NCBI GenBank assembly: GCA_007118445.1
Contig: SKRP01000134.1
Span: 1 to 49,989, forward strand
Reading direction: 5' to 3'
Length of the DNA stretch: 49,989 nucleotides
DNA from: Natronohydrobacter sp.
GTDB taxonomy: Bacteria > Pseudomonadota > Alphaproteobacteria > Rhodobacterales > Rhodobacteraceae
Shown here: positions 15,230-23,825 of the stretch, piece by piece
How the letters are laid out: every line of letters starts with the position of its first letter
How positions within the stretch are numbered: the stretch's first letter is position 1
Translations under genes and position numbers: made by a program
Notes under the pieces: model-generated
What the model was told of the DNA's origin: nothing
What the model saw: the letters and a program-made list of their open reading frames with translations, nothing else
Databases searched by the model: none

Positions 15230-15991
15230 TCAGTCGAACCACATGCGCGCGGTCTGCTCGAACGGGCGCGGGGCTTCGGCATGTAGCCAGTGCCCGGCCT
15301 CGGGCAGCTTGGCGAAACGCGCCTGTTCGAACAAGGCGCGGACCGCGGGGCGATGCTCGGGGCGGACATAATCCGACCGACCGCCGCTCAGAAACAGCGC
15401 AGGCCCTTTGAAACTTGCGCTGATCTCTGGCCAGCCGATAATCTTGTCCATCTCGGCCTCCAGCACATCCAGATTCAGCCGCCAGCGCGGCGGGCTGGCG
15501 CGCAAATCCAGCGATTGCAGCAGAAAGGCCCGGACCGACGGATCCTCGACCGCGCGCGCCAGCGCGGCATCAGCCTCGGCCCGGCTGGACAATTCATCCA
15601 GGGGCAGATCGCGCATCGCGCGGATCAGATGCGACTGGCTATGCCCATAGGCCACCGGGGCGATATCGGCGACCAGCAAGCGGTTCACCAGATCCGGGCG
15701 CGTCAGGGCCAGAACCATCGCAGCCTTGCCGCCCATGGAATGGCCCAGCACATCCAGCGCGCGGCCCTCGGCGCGGATCACATCGGCCAGATCCCCTGCC
15801 AGATCGGCATAGCTGTGGCTGTCCCGCCAGGGGCTGTCGCCATGGTTGCGCATATCGACGCTGATCACTTCGCGGCTGTCCGACAGGCGCTTTGCGATCG
15901 CGCCCCAGTTGCGCGCCGATCCGAACAGCCCGTGCACGATCAGAAGCGGCACCTGTTGCGACGCCTCGCCATAGCGCAGGGTGTTCAGCAT
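15230..15991 (-). CDS. Alpha/beta hydrolase (YbfF-like esterase)
   Basis: The 253-residue alpha/beta hydrolase has an oxyanion segment HGLFGSARNWG (20-30), VDMRNHGDSPW (45-55) and the nucleophile elbow GHSMGG with Ser85. Asp206 (GGRSDYV) and His233 (EAGHWLHAEAP) complete the triad. The order and the NWG and RNHG motifs fit the YbfF/ABHD11 esterase group that acts on short acyl esters or thioesters. It lies downstream of glyA on the same strand, separated by a two-hairpin repeat, so the pair may be co-transcribed. The physiological substrate is unknown. Confidence 0.85.
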   Translation of the reverse strand: MLNTLRYGEASQQVPLLIVHGLFGSARNWGAIAKRLSDSREVISVDMRNHGDSPWRDSHSYADLAGDLADVIRAEGRALDVLGHSMGGKAAMVLALTRPDLVNRLLVADIAPVAYGHSQSHLIRAMRDLPLDELSSRAEADAALARAVEDPSVRAFLLQSLDLRASPPRWRLNLDVLEAEMDKIIGWPEISASFKGPALFLSGGRSDYVRPEHRPAVRALFEQARFAKLPEAGHWLHAEAPRPFEQTARMWFD

Positions 15992-16034
15992 CTTGCCTCG
16001 CTTCCCACCAGCCGGATTTGCCCCGGCCTCATGG

Positions 16035-16106
16035 TTTCATCTTGCCGAAAAATACTCTCGGGGGTGAATTGCCCTGAAAGGGCAAGAGGGGGCAGACAGC
16101 CCCCTC
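16035..16106 (-). repeat. Intergenic two-hairpin element, full copy 2 (glyA-hydrolase gap)
   Basis: On the minus strand, the hairpin GAGGGGGC/GCCCCCTC (16086-16093 with 16099-16106, five-base loop) is followed directly by a second one. TTGCCC/GGGCAA (16069-16074 with 16080-16085) is that second stem, and then comes a tail with five Cs and GAGAGTATTTTTCGGCAAG. Compared with copy 1 (3799-3872), the first loop is identical and the G and C runs shrink together. The second stem differs at two pairs while staying paired. Both copies lie between co-directional genes. Confidence 0.82.
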
Positions 16107-16132
16107 ACACCCTCTCGTCCCGGCGCAGCGGA

Positions 16133-17428
16133 TCAGAGCTCGGGATAGATCGGGAAGCGCGCGCAAAGCTCCGCCACTTCCGCCTTGACCCGCGCCTCGA
16201 CCTCGGCATTGCCCTCCTCGCCATGCGCGGCCAGCCCGTCGACAACAGCGACGATCCAATCGGCGATCTGGCGGAACTCGGCCTCGGTGAAGCCGCGCGT
16301 CGTGCCTGCGGGCGTGCCCAGCCGGATCCCGCTGGTGATCATCGGGCTTTCGGTGTCAAACGGGATGCCGTTCTTGTTGCAGGTGATATGCGCGCGGCCC
16401 AGCGCCTTTTCAGTCGCATTGCCCTTCACGCCCTTGGGGCGCAGATCGACCAGCAGCAGATGCGTGTCGGTGCCGCCTGTCACAGTTGCCAGCCCGCCCT
16501 GTTCCAGCTGATCGGCCAGCGCTTTCGCATTGGCGATGACCTGTTTCTGATAGGCGCGGAAACCAGGGCGCAGCGCTTCGCCGAAGGCAACTGCCTTGGC
16601 CGCGATCACATGCATCAGCGGGCCGCCCTGAATGCCGGGGAAGATCGCGGAATTGACCTTTTTCGCGATCGCCTCGTCATTGGTCAGGATCATGCCGCCG
16701 CGCGGGCCGCGCAGGGTCTTGTGGGTGGTGGTGGTCGCGACATGCGCATGGGGGAAGGGCGAGGGGTACAGCTCTGCCGCCACCAGCCCTGCGAAATGTG
16801 CCATATCGACCAGCAGATACGCCCCGACCGCATCGGCAATCTCGCGCATCCGGGCGAAATCGATGATCCGCGGGATGGCCGAGCCGCCTGCGATGATCAT
16901 CTTGGGCTTATGTTCAGCAGCAAGCGCTGCGATCTGGTCATAATCGATTTCCAGGTCGCTCTCGCGCACGCCATATTGCACCGCGTTGAACCATTTGCCG
17001 GACTGGTTCGGCTTTGCGCCATGGGTCAGATGGCCACCGGCATCAAGCGACATGCCAAGGATCGTGTCACCGGGCTTCAACAGCGCCGTGAACACGCCCT
17101 GATTGGCCTGCGACCCGGAATTGGGCTGCACATTGGCGAAACCGCAGTTGAACAGCTCGCAAGCGCGCGCGATGGCCAGATTCTCTGCCACATCGACATA
17201 TTGGCAGCCGCCATAGTAGCGCCGCCCCGGATAGCCCTCGGCGTATTTATTGGTCAGAACCGAGCCCTGCGCATCCATCACGGCCTTGGACACGATGTTT
17301 TCCGAGGCAATCAACTCGATCTCGTCGCGCTGGCGGCCCAGTTCGGCGCGCATGGCCGCGAAAAGTTCGGGATCACGGTCCTCGACCGTTTCGGTGAAGA
17401 AGCCAGTATCGCGCGCAGTCTGATCCAT
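16133..17428 (-). CDS. glyA: Serine hydroxymethyltransferase
   Basis: PLP enzyme that interconverts serine and glycine with tetrahydrofolate, feeding one-carbon metabolism. The 431-residue sequence has ELIASENIVSKAVMDAQGS, YAEGYPGRRYYGGCQYVD, and the cofactor lysine Lys237 in ATTTTHKTLRGPRGG. GKAHITCNKN-like and SGIRLGTPAGTTRGF segments follow near the C-terminus. The length is typical. No glycine riboswitch was recognised in the 209-base divergent gap to nadK. Confidence 0.98.
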   Translation of the reverse strand: MDQTARDTGFFTETVEDRDPELFAAMRAELGRQRDEIELIASENIVSKAVMDAQGSVLTNKYAEGYPGRRYYGGCQYVDVAENLAIARACELFNCGFANVQPNSGSQANQGVFTALLKPGDTILGMSLDAGGHLTHGAKPNQSGKWFNAVQYGVRESDLEIDYDQIAALAAEHKPKMIIAGGSAIPRIIDFARMREIADAVGAYLLVDMAHFAGLVAAELYPSPFPHAHVATTTTHKTLRGPRGGMILTNDEAIAKKVNSAIFPGIQGGPLMHVIAAKAVAFGEALRPGFRAYQKQVIANAKALADQLEQGGLATVTGGTDTHLLLVDLRPKGVKGNATEKALGRAHITCNKNGIPFDTESPMITSGIRLGTPAGTTRGFTEAEFRQIADWIVAVVDGLAAHGEEGNAEVEARVKAEVAELCARFPIYPEL

Positions 17429-17637
17429 CTCGGGCCCCCAGGGTCGCAGGTTTCGGTTGCGCCCCGTTTAGCCTATCGCGCCGGGCAGGCAAAGGCTTCA
17501 TTGCGCCGCATTTCGCGCCTGCTGCGACCCCCGCCCCTGTGATTTCACCGATCCGCGCGCCCTGACGCCTATCGGAACGCGCTTGCCAAGGCCGGATCAG
17601 GGGGCCAGAAAGGGCGGGACCGAACCGGAGCCCTGCC

Positions 17638-18399
17638 ATGCCACCCAAACTTGCCCTGCTGGCCAGCGCCGCGCCCGATGCGCAGAACGCGCTTGCGGTT
17701 CTGTCGCAGCAGTACCGGGCAGTGCCGGTGGAAGAGGCCGATATCATCATCGCCCTGGGCGGCGACGGGTTCATGCTGCAGACCCTGCACGCCACCCAGC
17801 ATCTGGACATTCCGGTCTATGGCATGAACCGGGGCACGGTCGGGTTTCTGATGAATGGCTGGCAGGCCGAGGGGCTGCTCGAGCGGCTTGAGGCCGCTGA
17901 AATGGCCGTGCTGAACCCGCTCAGGCTGCGGGCCACGCGCCAGGACGGGTCGCATTTCGAGGCATTGGCGATCAATGAGGTCTCGCTCCTGCGGCAAGGC
18001 GCGCAGGCCGCGAAACTGCGCATCATCGTTGATGGCAGGCAGCGCATGGATGAGCTGGTCTGCGACGGGGCGATGATCAGCACCCCGGCCGGATCGACCG
18101 CCTATAACTATTCCGCGCATGGCCCGATCCTTCCCATCGGATCGGATGTGCTGGCCCTGACCCCGGTCGCGGCTTTTCGCCCCCGGCGCTGGCGGGGTGC
18201 GATCCTGCCGAAAGCCTCGCGGGTGCGGTTTGACGTGATCGACCCCGAGCGCCGCCCGGTCATGGCCGATGCCGACAGCCGGTCCGTGCGCAATGTGGTG
18301 CGGGTCGATGTCGAATCCGTGCGCGATATCGCCCATAAGCTGCTTTTCGATCCGGGGCACGGGCTGGATGAACGCCTGATCCGCGAGCAATTCGTCTAG
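17638..18399 (+). CDS. nadK: NAD kinase
   Basis: Phosphorylates NAD+ to NADP+ using ATP. The 253-residue protein has the signature GGDGFMLQT (GGDG at 41-44), YGMNRGTVGFLMN, the NE pair at 113-114 and STPAGSTAYNYSAHGPI (TPAGSTAY at 149-156). At 253 residues it is the compact bacterial form. It diverges from glyA; the gap 17429-17637 must hold both promoters, but I could not place them. It is convergent with the DCC-family gene, 25 bases away. Confidence 0.96.
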   Translation: MPPKLALLASAAPDAQNALAVLSQQYRAVPVEEADIIIALGGDGFMLQTLHATQHLDIPVYGMNRGTVGFLMNGWQAEGLLERLEAAEMAVLNPLRLRATRQDGSHFEALAINEVSLLRQGAQAAKLRIIVDGRQRMDELVCDGAMISTPAGSTAYNYSAHGPILPIGSDVLALTPVAAFRPRRWRGAILPKASRVRFDVIDPERRPVMADADSRSVRNVVRVDVESVRDIAHKLLFDPGHGLDERLIREQFV

Positions 18400-18424
18400 G
18401 CCAGCGCCGCCGCGCGATCTAGGC

Positions 18425-18793
18425 TCACAAGGCTTTTGCCTGCCTGCGCCTGTGCAGCGCATAGAGCAGCGGGGCGGCGATATGATTATAGCCAAGCTCT
18501 GCGATCTGGCGCAGCACGGGTAATGAAAGCAGCCGCGCCAGCCAGCGCAGACGCGGCAAAGCGCGCCACAGGATCAGGAAGGCCGGAAAGCCCGAAATGA
18601 TCTGCCCGTCATGACGGACATGCAGGCGGCGTGTCGCCTGATCCGCGCTGAGCTGCCAGTTTGCAAGCTCGGCTGCGTGCAGATCGGTAAAACGCAGGGC
18701 CGCGCCTGCGGCTTCGGCCTGTTTGCGATACTGGGCTATTTCTGCCGAGCAGATCGGGCAGCGCCCGTTATAAAGAATTTCCGTCTTGTCCAT
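18425..18793 (-). CDS. DCC-family (DUF393) thiol-disulfide oxidoreductase-like protein
   Basis: The 122-residue protein begins MDKTEILYNGRCPICSAEI, matching the DCC family, whose name derives from conserved D-x-x-C-x-x-C residues near the N-terminus. Here the Asp is replaced by Asn (YNGRCPIC) but both cysteines are present. RFTDLHA and the hydrophobic middle FPAFLILWRALPRLRWLARL are also family-like. The ATG at 18793 is favoured because it places the motif at the usual distance; upstream starts at 18805 (ATG) and 18850 (GTG) cannot be excluded, and none has a strong ribosome site. The role is unknown; a thioredoxin-like fold is expected. Confidence 0.75.
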   Translation of the reverse strand: MDKTEILYNGRCPICSAEIAQYRKQAEAAGAALRFTDLHAAELANWQLSADQATRRLHVRHDGQIISGFPAFLILWRALPRLRWLARLLSLPVLRQIAELGYNHIAAPLLYALHRRRQAKAL

Positions 18794-18951
18794 AGCGGCA
18801 GACATAGCCCGCAAAGCACCGGGAGCAATCGGCTGTGACACGTATCCCACAACCGCAATCGCGCAGCCAGAATCAAGTTGCTTTGGCAGGGGCGCTCACT
18901 ATTCTGTGATCCGTAACGCGCTCCGGGCGCAACAGCACAGGGATGCTTGTT

Positions 18952-20403
18952 ATGGCGCGCAAAGCGGGCGTTTTTCATACACTCAAGATCGCGGCACTCG
19001 CCGTAACCTGTCACGCCTTGTGGGATGCACAGCCTGCTTCAGCCCAGAGCCTGACATTCGAAACCGGGTTCGAACGGTTGCATTCCCCCAAGACGACCAT
19101 CGAAGGTCTGCACCGCTTCTATATCGGCTATCAGGCCACGCCTACCCTGAGTTTCGGGCAATCGATCTATTCCGGCGCGATCGGCAATGCGGGCGGGGCC
19201 TTCTTCTGGGGGTTCGAAGGCGTGGCGCGGCTGCCCCTGTCCGAAGGGCTTTCGGTTTCTGCCTCGGGCTTTGTCGGCGGTGGTGGCGGTGCCTTGCAGG
19301 TGATCGGGGACGGCACCATGCTGCGCGCGGGTCTGGCGCTGGATTACCAGGTCTCGCAGGACTGGGCCGTACAGGCGACAGGGTCATGGATCCGCATTGC
19401 AGGGGCACCGATCAACGGCCCGGCTTTCGGTCTTGGTCTGCGGCGTCAGATCGGCACAAGCGCGCCCGGCGGCTGGCAGCCGGTTCTAGATTCGGCCGGG
19501 ATCTTCACCACGGGGCTGAGCAGCCCCTCGGGTGTGCTTGACCGCAACGGCAATCCGCAACCAAACGTGGCATTGGTGGGCGCGCGGGCGCTGTTTGATC
19601 TGGGCGACCAGCTGCAGCTGAGCCTGAGCACTGCGGGCGCAGCTTCCGGAGCGCAGGGCTATATGCAGGTCATGACCGGGCTGCGGCGCAGTTTCGCTTT
19701 TGGCAATGCGGCGCTGTTCATCGATGGCAATGCGGGTTTCGGCGGTGGCGGCCATATCGACACGGGCGCGGGCCCGCTTTTCGAGGCCGCAGCGGGGCTG
19801 CGCCTGCCGGTCACGCAGGCGCTTGATGCAGAACTCAGCCTGAGCGGCGTGGTCGCGCCAACGGGCAGTTTCCGGGCGGGCGCGGTCTCGCTCGGGCTGA
19901 TGCGGAATTTCGAACGCACGCGCCGGATGCGCGTCGCGGCCACGCAGATCGGGTCCGAGCGCTGGGCCTATAGCGGTGGCTTCTCGATCCAGCGGACCGG
20001 GCCGGGGTATTTTCTGAACAACAATACCGCGCGCCATGTGGTGATGCAGGAAAGCGCCTTTGACTACTTCATCGGGCAGAATACGTATGTCAGCGGGATT
20101 GGCCAGACCACGGTCTATGGCGGGGCTGCAGGATATGCGGTCGGGCTACTGGGTCTGGGCTATCAGCTTGAGCTGTCCCCGCGCTGGGCAGTCGCGCTGG
20201 AAGGGCATGTCGGGGCCGCAGGCGGCGGCGGCGTAAACACGGCAGGCGGCATTGTCGGCAGCCTGCGCGGTGAGCTGGATTACCGCGTCACCGAGAATTT
20301 CGCGCTGTCGCTGGGGCTGGGTCAGTTGCGGACCGCGCGCAGCTCTGGCATGTCGAGCCACTTTGCTTCGGTCGGCGTCAAGATCCCTTTCACCACGCGC
20401 TGA
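18952..20403 (+). CDS. Secreted, probably outer-membrane beta-barrel protein of unknown function
   Basis: I do not recognise this 483-residue protein. It has a clear signal peptide (about residues 1-32, with a hydrophobic core IAALAVTCHALW and a cleavage site after QPASA). The mature part is made of alternating-pattern strands separated by Gly-rich turns (GGGGGAL, GGGGHIDTGAG, GAAGGGG). The later strands, such as YAVGLLGLGYQLELS and FALSLGLGQL, look like barrel strands and the chain ends FASVGVKIPF then TTR. The first ATG at 18943 is also possible; 18952 is preferred because AGGGA then lies about 9 bases upstream. It is flanked by convergent alkB with an 11-base gap. Confidence 0.6.
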   Translation: MARKAGVFHTLKIAALAVTCHALWDAQPASAQSLTFETGFERLHSPKTTIEGLHRFYIGYQATPTLSFGQSIYSGAIGNAGGAFFWGFEGVARLPLSEGLSVSASGFVGGGGGALQVIGDGTMLRAGLALDYQVSQDWAVQATGSWIRIAGAPINGPAFGLGLRRQIGTSAPGGWQPVLDSAGIFTTGLSSPSGVLDRNGNPQPNVALVGARALFDLGDQLQLSLSTAGAASGAQGYMQVMTGLRRSFAFGNAALFIDGNAGFGGGGHIDTGAGPLFEAAAGLRLPVTQALDAELSLSGVVAPTGSFRAGAVSLGLMRNFERTRRMRVAATQIGSERWAYSGGFSIQRTGPGYFLNNNTARHVVMQESAFDYFIGQNTYVSGIGQTTVYGGAAGYAVGLLGLGYQLELSPRWAVALEGHVGAAGGGGVNTAGGIVGSLRGELDYRVTENFALSLGLGQLRTARSSGMSSHFASVGVKIPFTTR

Positions 20404-20414
20404 AAAGCCGCCTG

Positions 20415-21656
20415 TCAGGACGCGCCCTTGGGCATGGGTGTCGCGTGACTGGTGTAATCGGCCCAATCCTCGATATCGGGGTAGAATTGCCGCCGCCATG
20501 CCTTGACCCGCGGGTTCATGTAGCGCCGGAAGAGCGGCGGGCACATGGCGAGCGTGGTCAGGGCCGGGTAGCCATAGGGCAGTTGCGGGGCCGCGGTTTC
20601 GTCATAGGTCTGCAAGAGCGGAAAGCGGCGGTCGGGCTTGTAATGATGGTCCGAATGGCGCTGCAGGTTGATCATCAGCCAGTTTGACGCCGCGTGCGAA
20701 GCGTTCCAGCTGTGATGCGGGCGCACGGGTTCATATTTGCCGTTCCCCAGATAGCGCCGGGTCAGGCCGTAATGTTCGATGTAATTCGTGAGTTCCAGAT
20801 GCCAGAAGGCGACTGCCGCCTGAAACACGAACAGCAACAACCCCCACCAGCCGCCGATGGCTGCCGCCAGCGCCAGCATCGCGCCTTGCAGGGCGGCAAA
20901 CCGCCAGAACGGATTCGAGCGGTGCCACCAGGGCAGGCCCTTGCGTTTCAGCATCGCCGCTTCCGCGCGAAAGGCCGAGGGCGGGCAGTCGCGCAGCACC
21001 CGGAAGAAATAGCTGATGAAGCCTTCATTGTAGCGCGCCGTCACCGGGTCGCGGGGCGTGCCGACATAGCGGTGGTGGACCAGCAGATGTTCGGAGCGGA
21101 AATGCGAGTACAGCACCGAGGCCAGCAGCAGGTCCGCCAGCCAGCGCTCGATCGCGGTTTTCTGGTGCAGCAGTTCATGCGCATAGACAATGCCGATGAC
21201 CCCGGTCATCACACCCAGCCCGAACACCACGCCCAGTTGTTCCCACCATGGCAGCGCGCCTTGCGCCAGCACCCAGAGCACGCCGAAGATCGTCGCGAAC
21301 TGGATCGGGAACCAGATCAATGTAATCAGTCGATACCAGAACAGATCCGTCACCGGGGTCTCGGTATCTGGGTTTTCGACATTCAGCCCGGTGATGAAAT
21401 CAATGAGCGTGAAGGCCCACCAGCCATAAGCCACGGCCAGCATGAACCACCAGCCGCCCCAGAGCGCCGAGAGCCAGACCAGCGGCACGAAACCGAGGCT
21501 GACCCAGAACGGCACAGCAGCGCTGAAGCGGCGGAATTGGTCCGGTGTCACAGTGGTTTGCCCGTCAGTGAATACACCCGCAAACCATACCGCAAATTCC
21601 AGCCGCTGCCAGCCCCGCAGGGCTGCGACAGAGTTACGCTTTGAATTTACCGACAA
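20415..21656 (-). CDS. alkB: AlkB-type alkane/fatty-acyl hydroxylase (membrane di-iron monooxygenase)
   Basis: Integral-membrane di-iron hydroxylase that oxidises the terminal methyl of alkanes with O2 and rubredoxin electrons. All histidine boxes are present: HELLH (160-164), EHLLVHHRYVGTPRDP (from 189), NYIEHYGL (291-298) and LQRHSDHH (331-338). Several membrane helices lie between about 48 and 150 and near 255-285. The first codon of this frame is TTG at 21656, overlapping gloA by 23 bases; a GTG at 21551 is an alternative that removes an unconserved N-terminus. No rubredoxin or rubredoxin reductase is nearby. It is third in the mutY-gloA-alkB unit. The substrate range is unknown. Confidence 0.88.
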   Translation of the reverse strand: MSVNSKRNSVAALRGWQRLEFAVWFAGVFTDGQTTVTPDQFRRFSAAVPFWVSLGFVPLVWLSALWGGWWFMLAVAYGWWAFTLIDFITGLNVENPDTETPVTDLFWYRLITLIWFPIQFATIFGVLWVLAQGALPWWEQLGVVFGLGVMTGVIGIVYAHELLHQKTAIERWLADLLLASVLYSHFRSEHLLVHHRYVGTPRDPVTARYNEGFISYFFRVLRDCPPSAFRAEAAMLKRKGLPWWHRSNPFWRFAALQGAMLALAAAIGGWWGLLLFVFQAAVAFWHLELTNYIEHYGLTRRYLGNGKYEPVRPHHSWNASHAASNWLMINLQRHSDHHYKPDRRFPLLQTYDETAAPQLPYGYPALTTLAMCPPLFRRYMNPRVKAWRRQFYPDIEDWADYTSHATPMPKGAS

Positions 21657-22134
21657 GCCCTTCCATCAGCGAGGGCTGCACCACTTCGATCCAGTAACCG
21701 TCAGGATCGAGGATGAAGGCGATTTCCTTCATGCCGCCCTCGCCCAGCCGTTTCTGGAAACGCACGCCCATCGCGTCAAACCGCGCGCAGGCCGCTTCGA
21801 TATCGGGCACGGAAATGCAGATATGGCCGAAACCCTTGGGCTCGGAATTGCCCGAATGCATCTCGGTGTCATCAGATTCGGTCCCCCAGTTATGGGTCAG
21901 TTCCAGCAGCCCGGCGCGGCTGAAACTCTGTTCAACCGACCCATCGGCGCAATCGGCATGCCCGCGCGGCTGCAGGAAATAGAGCGAAAACTTCGCTTCC
22001 GGGAAATCAAGCTGCGTGACCAGCCGGAAGCCCAGCACATCGCGATAGAAGCTCAGCGCGCGCTCGGGATCCTTGATGCGCAGCATGGTATGGGTCAGCA
22101 CATATTGGTCGGTCTCGCTCAGATCGTTGGTCAT
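21634..22134 (-). CDS. gloA: Lactoylglutathione lyase (glyoxalase I)
   Basis: Converts the methylglyoxal-glutathione hemithioacetal to S-lactoylglutathione. The 166-residue vicinal-oxygen-chelate fold shows THTMLRIKDPERALSFY, LLELTHNWGTESDDTEMHSG, GFGHICISVPD and FILDPDGYWIEVVQP. The probable metal ligands are His15, Glu78, His104 and Glu150. The insertion after HNWGTE is that of the longer, eukaryote-like form. Its ATG overlaps the mutY stop (ATGA). The 3' end overlaps the start of alkB. Confidence 0.94.
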   Translation of the reverse strand: MTNDLSETDQYVLTHTMLRIKDPERALSFYRDVLGFRLVTQLDFPEAKFSLYFLQPRGHADCADGSVEQSFSRAGLLELTHNWGTESDDTEMHSGNSEPKGFGHICISVPDIEAACARFDAMGVRFQKRLGEGGMKEIAFILDPDGYWIEVVQPSLMEGLVGKFKA

Positions 22135-23186
22135 GTGGCCTCCAGGTGTCGCAGATATTCCGCACCCAGAGCATGGGCCTTGCGCATCACTGTGGCAAGG
22201 GCACGCAGGTCGAAACTGTCAGGCGCGATGAAATCGCCGGGCGCGTCCAGTGGCAGGCGGGCCACGCGCAGGCTCAGGCGCAGGTGGAAATGGGTGAAGG
22301 TGTGGCGGACCTCGCCGGGGACGGCGTGCCAGTCGGCAGCGAGCGGCGGGACGTCGAGCGGGGTTTCTTCGCGCCAGTCGCTGCCGGGCCAGCCAAGCAT
22401 CCCGCCCAGCAGGCCGCGATCCGGGCGGCGCTCCATCAGCCATGCACCATCGGCGCGCTGGCCCAGATAGGCGATGCCGAAGCGGATGGGTTTTGCAGCT
22501 TTGCGGGTCTTGCGCGGCAGGCTGGCCGCCGTGCCCGCCGCGCGTGCGGCGCAATGGTCCATCAGCGGGCAAATGCCGCAGGCCGGGTTGCGCGGGGTGC
22601 AGATCGTGGCACCCAGGTCCATCACCGCCTGCGCGTAATCGCCGGGGCGCTGGGTGGGCGTAAGGCTTGCGGCCAGTCCGGTCAGGACCGGCTTGGCAGC
22701 GGGCAAGGGCGTGTGTTCATCGAAAAGCCGCGCCATGACGCGCTCGACATTGCCATCGACCACGGTCTCGGGCTGGTCAAAGGCAATCGCTGCAATCGCC
22801 GCCGAGGTATAGGGACCGATCCCCGGCAATGCCTGCAGCCCGGCCCTGTCGCGCGGAAACCCGCCCTGCCCCGCGACTTCGCGCGCACATTTCAGCAGGT
22901 TGCGCGCGCGGGCGTAATAGCCAAGCCCTGCCCATTCGGCCATGACATCGGCATCCTGCGCTGCGGCCAGCGCATCGATTGTGGGCCAGCGCGCCGTGAA
23001 ACGGTGGAAATAGTCCTTCACCGCAGCGACTGTCGTCTGTTGCAGCATGACTTCGGACAGCCAGATGCGGTAGGGATCGGGCCGCGCGTCACTGCCCGGC
23101 GGCACGCGCCACGGCAGAACCCTTGCGTGACGATCATACCAATCCAGCAGGACCGGCGCGATGGGCTGTGTTGCTGCGTCACGCAT
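22131..23186 (-). CDS. mutY: A/G-specific adenine DNA glycosylase
   Basis: Removes adenine mispaired with 8-oxoguanine. The 351-residue protein has WLSEVMLQQTTV with the catalytic Glu45, the helix-hairpin-helix LPGIGPYTSAAIAA (120-133) and VVDGNVERVMARL with Asp144. The iron-sulfur cluster cysteines 196, 203, 206 and 212 follow the C-x6-C-x2-C-x5-C spacing. A NUDIX-like C-terminal domain follows (about 235-345). The open frame continues upstream for 121 codons, but the ATG at 23186 gives the family's normal start. mutY is the first gene of the unit with gloA and alkB, divergent from the DUF721 gene. Confidence 0.95.
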   Translation of the reverse strand: MRDAATQPIAPVLLDWYDRHARVLPWRVPPGSDARPDPYRIWLSEVMLQQTTVAAVKDYFHRFTARWPTIDALAAAQDADVMAEWAGLGYYARARNLLKCAREVAGQGGFPRDRAGLQALPGIGPYTSAAIAAIAFDQPETVVDGNVERVMARLFDEHTPLPAAKPVLTGLAASLTPTQRPGDYAQAVMDLGATICTPRNPACGICPLMDHCAARAAGTAASLPRKTRKAAKPIRFGIAYLGQRADGAWLMERRPDRGLLGGMLGWPGSDWREETPLDVPPLAADWHAVPGEVRHTFTHFHLRLSLRVARLPLDAPGDFIAPDSFDLRALATVMRKAHALGAEYLRHLEAT

Positions 23187-23279
23187 GTTTGACGCCCTGT
23201 ACTTACGAAAATCCACCCAACCCTCTGGCCAAGCGCGCCTCAAGAAGTAAACTCCGACCCGAACAGTGCAAGGAAGAAC

Positions 23280-23825
23280 GTGACCGCGATGGCCAAAGCC
23301 CCTGCCCCCCTGTCCCGCCGGATGCGCGGTTTCGAGGCCGCATCCCGGCTGGTGGAAACCCGTATCCGCAAGGCAGGCGAATCGCGCGGCTTTGCCATCT
23401 CGCGGCTGCTGACGCATTGGGCCGAGATCGCCGGGCCGGATATCGCCGCGCAATGCCGGCCTGTGAAAGTGGGCTACAGCAAAGGGGGGCTGGGCGGCAC
23501 GCTGACGCTTCTGACCACTGGTGCTGCCGGGCCGATGCTGCAGATGCAACTGCCTGCGCTGCGCGAGCGGGTGAATGCCTGTTACGGCTATAATGCGATT
23601 GCGCGCATTACCCTCACCCAGACCGCGCCCACAGGATTTTCAGAGGGTCAGGCGCAATTCGATACGGCCCCGCAACCCGCGCCGCGCGCAGTCGCGCCGG
23701 AAATACAGTCGCAAGCGCGCGCAAGCGCCGCGCCAGTGCAGGATGACACCCTGCGCGCAGCGCTGGAACGGCTGGCCTGCAATGTCCTGAACAGGGCGCA
23801 ACAGAATAAAGGAACGCCAAGATGA
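23280..23825 (+). CDS. DUF721 / DciA-like protein
   Basis: The 181-residue protein carries a DUF721 (DciA) domain: the segments GFAISRLLTHWAEIAGPDIA, CRPVKVGY and LTLLTTGAAGPMLQMQLPAL fit the KH-like domain that in DciA helps load the replicative helicase DnaB. Residues about 120-160 are a low-complexity Ala/Pro/Gln linker, followed by a helical C-terminus. The GTG at 23280 has AAGGA about 5 bases upstream; an ATG at 23289 is the other option. The stop overlaps the next gene by four bases (ATGA). Whether this homolog acts as a helicase loader is inferred. Confidence 0.78.
   Translation: MTAMAKAPAPLSRRMRGFEAASRLVETRIRKAGESRGFAISRLLTHWAEIAGPDIAAQCRPVKVGYSKGGLGGTLTLLTTGAAGPMLQMQLPALRERVNACYGYNAIARITLTQTAPTGFSEGQAQFDTAPQPAPRAVAPEIQSQARASAAPVQDDTLRAALERLACNVLNRAQQNKGTPR

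Noticed and set aside
17429..17637. Glycine riboswitch upstream of glyA
   Set aside because: No conserved tandem aptamer motifs were recognised in the gap.
22131..23549. MutY with 121 extra N-terminal residues
   Set aside because: The extension is low-complexity, crosses the divergent promoter region and overlaps the DUF721 gene; family members start at the ATG at 23186.
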